Source: Thermoanaerobaculia bacterium (GTDB lineage: Bacteria > Acidobacteriota > Thermoanaerobaculia > Multivoradales > JAHEKO01). From it: DNA of 64,000 nucleotides. The notes beneath the pieces were generated by a model, which saw nothing but the letters and a program-made list of their open reading frames with translations, was not told where the DNA came from and did not search any database. The translations under genes were made by a program, and so were the position numbers. The stretch covers positions 1-64,000 of the forward strand of contig CAMYOG010000057.1 of the NCBI GenBank assembly GCA_947259925.1. The letters run 5' to 3'. Within the stretch, counting starts at the first letter, position 1, and each line of letters begins with the position of its first letter. Below, piece by piece: positions 52,096-61,326 of this stretch.

Positions 52096-52332
52096 CCAGA
52101 CTTCTCCCGCACTGTTGCTAGGTAGCTTCCGCTTGCGGTTGATCGGTTCTGTCGACGCGGCGCAGAGCCATCTCCGGCGATCGCGGGCGACGCCACGTGG
52201 CGCCACGAACTCGTCCCAGCTTCGAGTCGCCATTCTAGCCTGGGTCTGGACAGCTGGTGCGCAGACGAGCCGTGCCATCGCAGGCAGCGACCAGATGGGT
52301 CGCGCCAGGAACGCGTGCCAGAGCGGCGGAGG

Positions 52333-53808
52333 CTAGGCAGCAGCTCCGAGGAGATGCCTCCAGAGTGCGAACAGTCCCGCGCTCAGCGCCGAGGGCACGA
52401 AGAGCTCGCCGGCGAATAGATAACGGTCCCAGGGCCAGCTGAAGAGGCTGATCAAGAGGAGCTTGCACAGGAAGAACGCCAATCCGAGCAAGCAGAGGGC
52501 GTAGACCCCGGCAACGGCTCCCGGCGCGGTGGCCGGCTTGCGAGCCATCGACTGGGCATTGTGCCGAGCCAGCAGGAGGAATGGCAGCGTGGCGGCGAGC
52601 GCGAGCATCGGCCAACGAATCCAGCCGTCCTGCGAGGTCCGATCGAGGCCGTAGCGAAAACTGTCCCCTACCCATTTGGCGTAAAGCCGCGGCTTCCGCT
52701 GGATCACCGACTTCGAGAAGCCCTCGAACAGGTCGTTGATCGCCCGCGCCAGACCGCCTGCGAGAGGCGGTCGATCCGACTGCTCGATCTGCCGCGCCTC
52801 GAGCGGACCGATGGCTAGCGCGCTCTCCCCCTGCGCGGCCCGGTGGGCCTCTCTTCTTCTCATCATGATCTGCCGGGCGAACGGTTCGGCGATGAGCCAG
52901 ACGTTCTTGCCGTACTGGGGAAAGTAGGCGCTGGTGACGCTTTCTCGGGTATACGTCTGCCAACCTCGAAGCTCGCGCTGCCGGAGGACTCTCGCGCCGA
53001 GCTCTTGGTATTCCTCGGGTAGCGCCGCCACGGTCTCCTGGTCGAGAAAGCTGGCGGCAATACCCGCTAGGTTGTAGCCCGAGAAGTTGACGATGCCGAA
53101 GTGACCCACCATCGCCCAACGGACCCCGCAGTACGCGAGGACCGGCAGCAGAGATGCCGCGACCAGTCCCAGGGTGAAGCGCTTCAGCTGCCTCGCTCGC
53201 CGGGGCTCGATCAGCACCCGAACGATGAAACCCATAAACGGGACCAGGAGCGCTACGAAGAGATAGACAGGCCGCAGGTGGTAGGTCGCGAGAGTGGCGA
53301 GCGTCAGTCCGATCCAGAGCAACTTGTGCGCCGGGTGAAGGGCGAGCCAAAAGAGCAGGGCCATGGTCACGATCGCCATGGAGGGTGCAACGAGGTCGGG
53401 TTGCACCCAGTGGAAGAACGGCAGCAGGCTCGAAGTCAGAAGGGGGACGACAGCCGCGAATGCAAGCCACGGGGAGTCCGAGTAACTCGCGAAAGCGCGC
53501 CAGAAGAGCAACACCGCCAGGAAATAGAACAATAATTGGGAAGCAGCCAGGGCAGAGTAGTCCTCGGCGAAGAGCCCCCAGGCCCTGAGGAAGAGCGGAT
53601 AGCCGAAGGTCCGTAGACTTTGCAGGGCGTCACTCGCGGACATTAGCTCCCAGGGCCACTCATAACTCTGGGCATCGGGACTCCGACGGGAAACGATGTG
53701 CCCGAGCGCGTGGAAGCGCGCATAGACCACAATCATGAGCAGGAGCAGCCAACACTCCGCTCGGCTTACGAACCGGCGGATCGGGCTCGGTCGTTCGCCG
53801 CTACTCAA
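52333..53808 (-). CDS. Polytopic membrane protein, GT-C-like, unknown specificity
   Basis: A 491-residue membrane protein with about 9-10 hydrophobic helices. An acidic loop near the N-terminus (SRRSPDAQSYEW) could be the GT-C active-site loop. A long soluble stretch (about 245-380) interrupts the helices. It is not assigned to a known family with confidence; a dolichol/polyprenyl-phosphate-linked sugar transferase is the best guess given the neighbourhood. It lies in the same orientation as the neighbouring secreted-protein genes. Confidence 0.65.
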   Translation of the reverse strand: MSSGERPSPIRRFVSRAECWLLLLMIVVYARFHALGHIVSRRSPDAQSYEWPWELMSASDALQSLRTFGYPLFLRAWGLFAEDYSALAASQLLFYFLAVLLFWRAFASYSDSPWLAFAAVVPLLTSSLLPFFHWVQPDLVAPSMAIVTMALLFWLALHPAHKLLWIGLTLATLATYHLRPVYLFVALLVPFMGFIVRVLIEPRRARQLKRFTLGLVAASLLPVLAYCGVRWAMVGHFGIVNFSGYNLAGIAASFLDQETVAALPEEYQELGARVLRQRELRGWQTYTRESVTSAYFPQYGKNVWLIAEPFARQIMMRRREAHRAAQGESALAIGPLEARQIEQSDRPPLAGGLARAINDLFEGFSKSVIQRKPRLYAKWVGDSFRYGLDRTSQDGWIRWPMLALAATLPFLLLARHNAQSMARKPATAPGAVAGVYALCLLGLAFFLCKLLLISLFSWPWDRYLFAGELFVPSALSAGLFALWRHLLGAAA

Positions 53809-53952
53809 GCTGCTGCCTCGCCTGGCTGCCGGACAGCGACGATGTGAGGTTGCGGCTCATTCACTCCGATCTTGCGACAGATGGCGGTGACGCCGACTTT
53901 TCTCGGACTCTAGCATCGGGTGGGAGGGTGGCGAGACAACGCTGCCGTGGGG

Positions 53953-55569
53953 TCAGTTGACGTACCCCATGGCCCGCAGGTGCTCCTGCCTCACTTCGAG
54001 CTCCTCGGCCGTCGGATCGGCGGGTGCTCTCGCCGCTTCCGCGATCCGGCGGTCTCGAGCCGAGCTGATGTTCGGGGCTCCCCAGAAGGCCAAGCCGCGC
54101 TTGCGGTCGCCGAGTCCGTCTTCGGCCAGTCGCACACACACCTCGCGACGCTGGTACTGGAAGTCGCCCAGTCCGACCTCTTGCTCCCGCCAGTCCGGTC
54201 CCTCGGAGGCGATCGTGTCCTCGAAGACAACGGTCTCTTCGCCGCTCTCCGGGTTGCCGACGACGAGCCAGAAGCGCGCCGAGTAGCCGTCGAGGGGAGC
54301 CGCCGTCGGGGGCGGGCGATCAACGCCATACGAAAGCAGGATGGAAGCCTCATGTGGAAGGTACACCGTGCTGCAGCTGCGCTCCGGCTTGATCAGGGTT
54401 CTCTTGACCCCGGCGACCTTGGCTTCCAGGCGGTGGTTGCGGCGCGAGAAACGGTAGGCCTCGCGATCGACGTGTCGGTAGCCCTTGGGCGGCCGAACCG
54501 GAGGGCCGTCGGGGCGGCCGAGAGCCTCGAGCTCGGAGCAGTACTCGGTCGCGTAGCGCTCGGGTCGGTTGACCCCGAAGGGCGGCTCCCACTGCCAGAC
54601 AGTGCGCCCAGAGCGATCCACCTCGAACGCTCGCGGCCCGCGGCCAGAGGCGATCAGGACGTTGCCGTTGGGGAGCGCCTGCTGTGCGCCGCCGGTGCCC
54701 GAGAAGAAGTCAGGCGACGAATAGCTCCAGACGATTCGCCCGTCGCGAGGGTCCAGCTCGATCATGCGGCTCTGGCGATCGCCCCGAAAGCTGCCGTAGC
54801 GGTTGTTGAAGAGCATGATGTGACCCTCGTGGCCGCTGCCGGACCGCAGCATCCGCGCCTCGTGCTGGAGATCCAGATCTTCTTGATAGGTCCATACGAC
54901 CTCCCCGGTGGCCCGGTCGACGATCAGGACGAGGTTCAGATTGCGCGCGCTCAGCAGCAGATTGCCCGGCCGGAAGCGCTCGTCGCCCGCTCGATACCAC
55001 GGGTTGTCCGGCAGTTCGTCGACCGAGTTCAGATGGGTCGTGTCACCGGTGAACCGCTTCCTGGCGCTCTCGATGAAGGGCTCGAGCGGCTTCTCCGACC
55101 GCCATTCCCAGACGACCTCGCCGGCCCGGTCGAGCTCCAGGACATCGTCGGTCTCACTGTCGGTCGCCAGCGTCAGCACCATCGTGTTGCCGTTGGTCAG
55201 CCGAATGACGTCGTGGTGGGGGATTCGGTCTTCGAAGCGGGCCTGCCAGACCTGGTTTCCGTGCCAGTCGTACTCGGTCACGTGTCGTCCCGCGCCGACG
55301 CCCAGGATCGAGCAGTCGGGGAGCAGCCGGACGCGCGTCTTGAGCCGCGCCTCGGGCCAGGAGTGGACGATCCGACCGGTCATGTCCATCAGGATCGGAT
55401 ACTCACTGTGGTGGAAGGCGAGGGTAAAGCCGTTCCAGGCGGCCTCGGGATCGTAGATGGTGACCCAATCGGGGTCGCCCGCCGCTCGCGCCCCGCGCAT
55501 CGGCTCAGCACCCGGTGAGCCACAGCCGAGAGCCAGAACGACCAGGCCCGAAAGAAGCAAGTGCCGCAT
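53953..55569 (-). CDS. Arylsulfotransferase-like lipoprotein
   Basis: A 538-residue lipoprotein (lipobox LALGC). The beta-propeller has the ASST-type patterns: GRIVHSWPEARLKTRVRLLPD, YDWHGNQVWQARFEDRIPHHD, LQHEARMLRSG and GHIMLFNNRYGS. The His residues there are the candidates for the catalytic His of aryl sulfotransferases. The last 110 residues or so resemble the tails and extra domain of acidobacterial sulfatases (RGLAFWGAPNI and a final LRAMGYV). It may transfer or sense sulfate groups on surface compounds. The enzymatic claim is inference. Confidence 0.7.
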   Translation of the reverse strand: MRHLLLSGLVVLALGCGSPGAEPMRGARAAGDPDWVTIYDPEAAWNGFTLAFHHSEYPILMDMTGRIVHSWPEARLKTRVRLLPDCSILGVGAGRHVTEYDWHGNQVWQARFEDRIPHHDVIRLTNGNTMVLTLATDSETDDVLELDRAGEVVWEWRSEKPLEPFIESARKRFTGDTTHLNSVDELPDNPWYRAGDERFRPGNLLLSARNLNLVLIVDRATGEVVWTYQEDLDLQHEARMLRSGSGHEGHIMLFNNRYGSFRGDRQSRMIELDPRDGRIVWSYSSPDFFSGTGGAQQALPNGNVLIASGRGPRAFEVDRSGRTVWQWEPPFGVNRPERYATEYCSELEALGRPDGPPVRPPKGYRHVDREAYRFSRRNHRLEAKVAGVKRTLIKPERSCSTVYLPHEASILLSYGVDRPPPTAAPLDGYSARFWLVVGNPESGEETVVFEDTIASEGPDWREQEVGLGDFQYQRREVCVRLAEDGLGDRKRGLAFWGAPNISSARDRRIAEAARAPADPTAEELEVRQEHLRAMGYVN

Positions 55570-55656
55570 CGCCGGTCAGGACGTCGGGATGCCGCGTGAG
55601 ATCCGACAGGCGCGCATGGCGGCCAGTCTATCGGAGCGGGGTAGACTCCGATTGCC

Positions 55657-56541
55657 ATGCGAAGGCTCTCGACGACGCTCGTGCTCATCGGCCTGATCGC
55701 TATCTCGGCCACCTGGACGGGAGCCCAGGCGCCGCCGGAAGGGACCATCGCCCGGCTGCCGCTGCTGGATCTGCCGGGCGACCTCGTGTCGGTCCGCTAC
55801 TCGGCTGGCGCGCTGCAGCGCGCGGTGCAGGTCCAGGATCCGTTCGAGCTTCTGGTGGGCGATTTCGCGAAGTGGAGCGGCAGTCGTAACCGGATCGCCG
55901 TCCTGTTGCTCAGCCGCGACGAGTGGCAGCAGGCGGGCATCTCGATGCCCTACGGCCTGCCGGCACGGGTCCACGGGTCGAGCCTCGCCTCGGCGGCGTG
56001 GGGCGATCCGGGCACGGTGGATCTCTGGGGCCGGCTACTCGGCTGGGACATGCCGGCGGCCGAGGACGCGCCGCTGCGTAGCACCGCCGAGGAGGCCGCC
56101 AGCCTGATCGCCACCGACCTCCTGAGCTACTTCGAAGGCGCCCGGATGTTGACCGAGATGGCGGGCTACAGCGGCTCCGAGCCGTGGCTGACCGAGGTGG
56201 CGGCGCATACCGCCGCCGCGACGGTGATCGCCAGGACGCCGGGCACCGGTCTGGCCGGAGCGGCGCGCCTCTACGGCAATCTGGCCGCCGCTCGAGGCGG
56301 CGCGGTGATGGCGGTCTCCCAGTACCGGAGCGGCCTGTCGCTCGAGGAATGGCTCTGGTTCCAGGCCCGTTTCTTCGAGGCCGCGCGGCTGATCCTCGAG
56401 AGCGAAAAGCGTGGCGCCGCCAAGTCGATCTTCAAGCTGGCGCGCAAGAACAACGGCCGGCTCACCCGGGGCGCCCTGGTGAAGCGCTACCCGGCGCTCG
56501 AGGACTGGCTCGCCAAGGGCTTCGCGCCGGACGTACCGTAA
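55657..56541 (+). CDS. Exported protein of unknown family
   Basis: A 294-residue protein with a signal peptide (about 1-24, ending GAQA). The mature part is helical. It includes a segment YGLPARVHGSS and an EEAASLIATDLLSYFEGARM helix; the later part (QYRSGLSLEEWLWFQARFFEAARLILE) is rich in aromatic residues. No HExxH or other catalytic signature is visible and no family is recognised. It is divergent from the ASST gene with 87 nt between. Confidence 0.7.
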   Translation: MRRLSTTLVLIGLIAISATWTGAQAPPEGTIARLPLLDLPGDLVSVRYSAGALQRAVQVQDPFELLVGDFAKWSGSRNRIAVLLLSRDEWQQAGISMPYGLPARVHGSSLASAAWGDPGTVDLWGRLLGWDMPAAEDAPLRSTAEEAASLIATDLLSYFEGARMLTEMAGYSGSEPWLTEVAAHTAAATVIARTPGTGLAGAARLYGNLAAARGGAVMAVSQYRSGLSLEEWLWFQARFFEAARLILESEKRGAAKSIFKLARKNNGRLTRGALVKRYPALEDWLAKGFAPDVP

Positions 56542-56611
56542 CGACGGGCGTCCGGAGGCCGAAAAACGCAGTCCGGAAGGCGGGTTGCGGCGGATCGGCA
56601 GGCCCGCGGGC

Positions 56612-56638
56612 TGTGACAGATTCAATTGTCGCTATAAG
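56612..56638 (+). promoter_or_regulatory. Promoter candidate before the outer-membrane protein gene
   Basis: TGTGAC at 56612-56617 and TATAAG at 56633-56638, 15 nt apart, which is short. The -10 box is good and lies about 70 nt before the ATG at 56707. Confidence 0.35.
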
Positions 56639-56706
56639 TCTCCGTCTCCAGAATCGTTGAGACTGCTCGCCAGTTGTCGGAGGGCGAGCGCTAACCGGAG
56701 ATAGAG

Positions 56707-57273
56707 ATGAAGAGATTCTGGCTTCTAGTGTGTGTTCTGGTCCTCGTGGCCGCTCCGTCCGGGGCGAGCGAGATCGGTGTGGGTGTGGGCTACTGGGACA
56801 CGGAGGCCGCCGAGGACGACAACGGCTTCGGCCTCAAGGTCAGCCTCGACGCCGGTGCGAACTGGAACTTCGACCTGCGGGCTACCTTCTTCGACGGCCA
56901 TGGCAATGTCTTCGGAGTGCGCCAGATCGACATCGAGGCGACGCCGGTCGATCTCGGCGTCTCGTACGACTTCAACCCCGAGGGACCGGCCAACGTCTAC
57001 GCCGGCGGCGGGTTCAACTACACGCTCTACAAGTCGACGTCGTTCAACCTGGTCCGGCAGGCTCCCGAGCAGAGCCGGATCAAGGACGAGCCGGGCTGGT
57101 ACGCGGTGGTCGGTGTCGAGACCACCATGCAGAGTGGCATCGGCTTCTACGCCGAGGCGCTCTATCGCCAGAACAAGGCTACGGTCCAGGGTGACGGGCT
57201 GGTCGAGTTCGACGCCATCAAGATCGACTTCGCCGGCCCCGCGGCGACGGTCGGCATCTCCTACCACTGGTAG
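56707..57273 (+). CDS. Outer-membrane beta-barrel protein (OmpW/OmpA-like)
   Basis: A 188-residue protein. The signal covers residues 1-20 (ending SGASE). The rest alternates hydrophobic/polar residues in about 8 strands (IGVGVGYWD, NFDLRATFFDG, PVDLGVSYDF, ANVYAGGGFNYTLY, GWYAVVGVETTM, GFYAEALYRQN) and ends in an aromatic residue (GISYHW), the outer-membrane insertion signature. It stands alone, followed by a strong terminator. Confidence 0.8.
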   Translation: MKRFWLLVCVLVLVAAPSGASEIGVGVGYWDTEAAEDDNGFGLKVSLDAGANWNFDLRATFFDGHGNVFGVRQIDIEATPVDLGVSYDFNPEGPANVYAGGGFNYTLYKSTSFNLVRQAPEQSRIKDEPGWYAVVGVETTMQSGIGFYAEALYRQNKATVQGDGLVEFDAIKIDFAGPAATVGISYHW

Positions 57274-57325
57274 CACTTCGGGTCGTCTGCCTACCCGATA
57301 CCGCTTCACTCTCTTCTTCTAGTGT

Positions 57326-57356
57326 GCGCCTGCGGCCGACGGTCGCAGGCGCTTTT
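57326..57356 (+). terminator. Rho-independent terminator
   Basis: GCGCCTGCG and CGCAGGCGC form a perfect 9-bp stem around a 9-nt loop (57326-57352), followed by TTTT. It lies 53 nt after the barrel protein gene and before the metal cluster. Confidence 0.8.
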
Positions 57357-57432
57357 CTCATTTCCGGCCGAACTCCGGGCGGCGTAAACTGTGCCGGCGG
57401 GGTGGCCCCGCATCGATCCGAGGGAGCAAACG

Positions 57433-59889
57433 GTGACCGAGCCCGGGCAAGAGCAGACCGAGACCGTGGTCGAAGACCCGGTCTGCGGCATGCAGGTGAG
57501 CGCCGACTCGCCGCATCAGGTGGAGCACGAGGGCGAGCGCTACGCGTTCTGTTGCGCGTCGTGCGCCGAGCGCTTCCAGGCGGCGCCGGAGAGCTTCCTG
57601 GAAGCGGCGGCGGCGCCGTCCAGCTGCTGTGACCGGGAGGCGAAGCCCGCCGGGATCTACACCTGCCCGATGCACCCCGAGGTGAAGCAGGAGGGCTTCG
57701 GGGACTGCCCGAGCTGCGGCATGGCGCTCGAGCCACTGGTCGATCCGATCCTCGAGGCGTCCCTGGGCGGGACCGGAACCGAGTGGATCTGCCCGATGCA
57801 CCCGGAGATCGTGCGTGACGAGCCGGGCGACTGCCCGATCTGCGGGATGGCGCTCGAGCCGCGCGACCTGCCGGCGGCGCCCGCCGAGAACCCGGAGCTG
57901 GTGGACATGTCCCGGCGGCTCTGGATCAGCGTCGCGCTCACCCTGCCGATCTTCCTGGTCAGCATGTCCGAGGCGTTCGGCTTCGGCCTCGGGGAGCTGC
58001 TGCCGGGCCGGGCTCGGGGCTGGATGCAGCTGGCGCTGTCGACACCCGTGGTGCTCTGGGGCGGCTGGCCCTTCTTTCAGCGCGCCTGGCGGTCGATCGG
58101 CCATCGCAGTCCCAACATGTTCACCCTGATCGGCATGGGTGTGGGCGCCGCCTACGTGTACAGCGTCGTGGCCCAGCTCGCGCCCGGGTGGTTCCCGGCG
58201 TCGTTCCACCAGGCCGACGGTACGGTCGCGGTCTACTTCGAGGCCGCGGCCATGATCACCACCCTGGTCCTGCTCGGTCAGGTGCTCGAGCTGCGCGCGC
58301 GCGGCCGGACCGGCGCCGCCATCCAGGCTCTGCTCGGCCTGGCGCCCCGCACCGCGCGCAAGGTCTTCGACGACGGCTCCGAGCGCGACGTGCCGCTCGA
58401 GCAGATCGTGGTCGGGGATCGCCTGCGCGTCCGTCCGGGCGAGAAGGTGCCGGTCGACGGGGTCGTGGTCGAGGGCTCGAGCGCCGTCGACGAGAGCATG
58501 GTCTCGGGTGAGCCGCTGCCGGTGGCGAAGGCCCGCGGCGACGGCCTGATCGGCGCCACGGTCAACGGCACCGGCAGCCTGCTGATGACCGCCGAGCGGG
58601 TCGGCAACGAGACGCTGCTGGCGCAGATCGTCCGCCTGGTCGCCGAAGCGCAGCGGAGCCGGGCGCCGATCCAGCGCCTCGCCGACGCGGTCGCCAGCTA
58701 CTTCGTGCCGGCGGTGGTGCTGGTCGCGGTCGTGACCTTCGTGCTCTGGGCGTTGCTCGGACCGCAGCCGGCCCTGGCCTACGCCCTGATCAACGCGGTC
58801 GCGGTCCTGATCATCGCCTGCCCGTGCGCCCTCGGCCTGGCGACGCCGATGTCGATCATGGTGGCCACCGGCCGCGGCGCCGGCGCCGGCGTCCTCTTCC
58901 GAGACGCCGAGGCGATCGAAGTGCTGGGCAGGGTGGACGCGCTGTTGGTGGACAAGACCGGGACCCTCACCGAGGGCAGCCCGCGGCTCGTCGGAGTGAG
59001 CGTCGGCGAGGGCTGGAGCGAGTCCGATCTGCTCGGCTGGGCGGCGAGTCTCGAGCGCGCCAGCGAGCATCCGCTGGCGGAGGCGATCGTCGCCGGCGCC
59101 TCCGAGCGGGGTGCGACGCTGGTCGACGTCGATGGGTTCGCCTCGACTACCGGCAAGGGGGTTCAGGGCAGGGTGGCCGGTCGAGAGCTGGCACTCGGGA
59201 ATCGCGCACTACTGGCCGACCTGGGACTCGAGCCCGGTGAGCTCGAGGAGGCGGCCAGGAGCGCCGAAGCGGCGGCGGAGACCGTCGTCTTCGTGGTCGT
59301 CGACCACCGCCTGGCCGGGCTGCTGAGGGTCGCCGACCCGATCAAGGCCGGGGCCTCGGCGGCGCTCGACCAGCTCCGGCGACTCGGGCTTCGCGTGGTC
59401 ATGGTGACCGGTGACAGCGCGACCACCGCGCGTGCCGTAGGGAGGGAGCTCGGGATCGAGGAGATCGAGGCCGAGGTGCTCCCCGAGCACAAGGTGGCCG
59501 CGGTCCGTCGGCTGCAAGATCAGGGCTCGGTGGTGGCGATGGCCGGCGACGGCGTCAACGACGCCCCCGCTCTGGCCCAGGCCGAGGTCGGCATCGCCAT
59601 GGGCACCGGCACCGACGTCGCGATCGAGAGCGCCGGCGTGACGCTGGTCAAGGGCGATCTGAGCGGGGTGGTGCGTGCGGTGCGGCTGAGCCGGGTGACC
59701 ATGGCGAATATTCGGCAGAACCTGTTCTTCGCCTTTGTCTACAATATGCTCGGCGTGCCGATCGCGGCCGGCGTTCTCTACCCGTGGCTCGGCTGGCTGC
59801 TCAGTCCGGTAGTCGCCGCCGCCGCGATGAGCTTCAGCTCGGTGTCGGTGATCGCCAACTCGCTCCGCTTGCGAAGCATCAAGCTCTGA
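57433..59889 (+). CDS. P1B-type heavy-metal-transporting ATPase (copper/silver type)
   Basis: An 818-residue pump. The N-terminus holds a YHS domain (EDPVCGMQV, with C-C-x-x-C near residue 40) and two heavy-metal-binding modules (YTCPMHPEV...[10 protein letters not shown] and WICPMHPEI...[10 protein letters not shown]). The transport site is C463-P-C465, and the phosphorylated Asp is D507 in DKTGTLTEG. The later [10 protein letters not shown] is intact. The CPC motif and these modules fit the Cu+/Ag+ exporters of the CopA/SilP group. GTG at 57433 is preferred since GAGGGAGC lies upstream; the frame upstream is not conserved-looking. It opens a metal operon. Confidence 0.92.
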   Translation: MTEPGQEQTETVVEDPVCGMQVSADSPHQVEHEGERYAFCCASCAERFQAAPESFLEAAAAPSSCCDREAKPAGIYTCPMHPEVKQEGFGDCPSCGMALEPLVDPILEASLGGTGTEWICPMHPEIVRDEPGDCPICGMALEPRDLPAAPAENPELVDMSRRLWISVALTLPIFLVSMSEAFGFGLGELLPGRARGWMQLALSTPVVLWGGWPFFQRAWRSIGHRSPNMFTLIGMGVGAAYVYSVVAQLAPGWFPASFHQADGTVAVYFEAAAMITTLVLLGQVLELRARGRTGAAIQALLGLAPRTARKVFDDGSERDVPLEQIVVGDRLRVRPGEKVPVDGVVVEGSSAVDESMVSGEPLPVAKARGDGLIGATVNGTGSLLMTAERVGNETLLAQIVRLVAEAQRSRAPIQRLADAVASYFVPAVVLVAVVTFVLWALLGPQPALAYALINAVAVLIIACPCALGLATPMSIMVATGRGAGAGVLFRDAEAIEVLGRVDALLVDKTGTLTEGSPRLVGVSVGEGWSESDLLGWAASLERASEHPLAEAIVAGASERGATLVDVDGFASTTGKGVQGRVAGRELALGNRALLADLGLEPGELEEAARSAEAAAETVVFVVVDHRLAGLLRVADPIKAGASAALDQLRRLGLRVVMVTGDSATTARAVGRELGIEEIEAEVLPEHKVAAVRRLQDQGSVVAMAGDGVNDAPALAQAEVGIAMGTGTDVAIESAGVTLVKGDLSGVVRAVRLSRVTMANIRQNLFFAFVYNMLGVPIAAGVLYPWLGWLLSPVVAAAAMSFSSVSVIANSLRLRSIKL

Positions 59890-59919
59890 TTCCGATTCTC
59901 TACTCACGAGGCCACGAGC

Positions 59920-60384
59920 ATGACCCGAACTCTGAAGATCCTGGGGATCCCACTACTCGCGCTCCTGCCGGTGCTCGGTCTTCCCGCCTGCGCGCGGGCG
60001 GCCGAGGGCGACGTCCACTTCCACGATGTCCGCTCGCAGACCGAGGAGTTCCTGCGCTACAACGACGAGATCGAGCTGACCGAGGAGCAGGACGCGACCT
60101 TCCGCGAAGCGCTGACGCCGCTGCCGGCGCCCTGCTGCACCGACCGGAGCGCGCTCACCTGCTGCTGCCCCTGCAACCAGGCGCGGACCTGGTGGGGCCT
60201 GACCAAGTACCTGATCGTCGAGCACGGCTACGACGCCGAGCAGACCCGGGCCAAGGTGGAGGAGTGGTTCGAGTTCACCCATCCCGAAGGCTCGGAGGGG
60301 GACGCGTGCTACAAGGGCCGCTGTCCCCTGCCGTTCGCCAAGGATGGATGCGGCGGCATGAGAGCGGGCGAGGTGGCCTTCTAG
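59920..60384 (+). CDS. Exported Cys-rich protein, probable metal-binding
   Basis: A 154-residue protein with a signal peptide (about 1-28); Cys24 lies in LPACARA and could be a lipobox. The mature part has nine Cys residues, concentrated as CC at 72-73 and CCC-P-C at 81-85, plus Cys130, Cys135 and Cys144. A conserved-looking stretch RTWWGLTKYLIVEHGYDAEQ follows the Cys cluster. It is likely a periplasmic metal scavenger or chaperone for the neighbouring pump. It is not named to a known family. Confidence 0.7.
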   Translation: MTRTLKILGIPLLALLPVLGLPACARAAEGDVHFHDVRSQTEEFLRYNDEIELTEEQDATFREALTPLPAPCCTDRSALTCCCPCNQARTWWGLTKYLIVEHGYDAEQTRAKVEEWFEFTHPEGSEGDACYKGRCPLPFAKDGCGGMRAGEVAF

Positions 60385-60392
60385 GCTGAACC

Positions 60393-61313
60393 GTGGCGCA
60401 CGTGCACGACCACGGAGGGCCGGCGGGTCGCAGCGCGCTCGCCGTCCATCGCCGGCCGCTCACGATCGCGCTGGTCCTGATTGCCGCCTACACGATCGCC
60501 GAGGCGATCGGCAGTCTGCTCACCGGCTCGTTGGCGCTGCTCGCCGACGCGGTGCACATGCTCTCGGACGCGGCGGCCCTGGCTCTCAGCCTCTTCGCTC
60601 TGCACATCGCGCGTCGGCCGCCTACCGCCGGGCTCACCTACGGTTTCCACCGCACCGAGATCCTCGCGGCGCTGATCAACGGCGCGACCCTGATCGCCAT
60701 GGCGACCTTCATCTTCTTCGAGGCGTGGGAGCGCTTTCAGGCTCCGCGCGAGGTCCGCGGCGGTGCGATGATGGCGGTGGCGGCGGGCGGACTGATCATC
60801 AACCTCGTGGTGCTCGGCGTCCTGAACCGGGGCCGCAAGGAGAGCCTGAACCTGCGCGGCGCCTGGCTGCACGTCGTCGCCGACACCCTCGGCAGCGTGC
60901 AGGCGATCGGCGCCGGCGTCCTGATCCTGGTGTTCGGCTGGTACTGGGCCGACCCGCTGGCGTCGGTCCTGATCGGTCTGCTGGTGATCTTCTCGGCGTG
61001 GTCGCTGGTGCGCGACTCGGTCGGGGTGCTGATGGAGGGTGTGCCCGACCATATCGACGTCGGCGCGGTGCAGCGCGAGATCCTGGCGGCGCCGGGCGTC
61101 GCGTCCCTGCACGATCTGCACGTCTGGTCGATCACCAGCGGCATGGAGTCGTTGTCGGCGCACGTGGTCGTCGAGGAGTGCAGCGAGTCGGACGTTCTCG
61201 GGGAGATCCGCCGGCGTCTCAGCCAGCGCTTCGGCATCGAGCACGTCACCATCCAGCTCGAGGCGGAGGAGCTGGGCGACTGCAGGATCTGTCCACCGGC
61301 GCCCGGCCACTAG
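60393..61313 (+). CDS. Cation diffusion facilitator (CzcD-like) metal exporter
   Basis: A 306-residue transporter with six helices. The metal site is H-x3-D in TM2 (ADAVHMLSDAAALAL) and again in TM5 (HVVADTLGS). The N-terminal HVHDHGG and the C-terminal cytoplasmic domain, ending in CRICPPAPGH, could bind metal too. It exports Zn2+/Co2+/Cd2+ by proton antiport in homologues. GTG start 8 nt after the preceding stop. Its position next to the ATPase suggests joint metal resistance. Confidence 0.9.
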   Translation: MAHVHDHGGPAGRSALAVHRRPLTIALVLIAAYTIAEAIGSLLTGSLALLADAVHMLSDAAALALSLFALHIARRPPTAGLTYGFHRTEILAALINGATLIAMATFIFFEAWERFQAPREVRGGAMMAVAAGGLIINLVVLGVLNRGRKESLNLRGAWLHVVADTLGSVQAIGAGVLILVFGWYWADPLASVLIGLLVIFSAWSLVRDSVGVLMEGVPDHIDVGAVQREILAAPGVASLHDLHVWSITSGMESLSAHVVVEECSESDVLGEIRRRLSQRFGIEHVTIQLEAEELGDCRICPPAPGH

Positions 61314-61326
61314 CGATGGAGACGAG

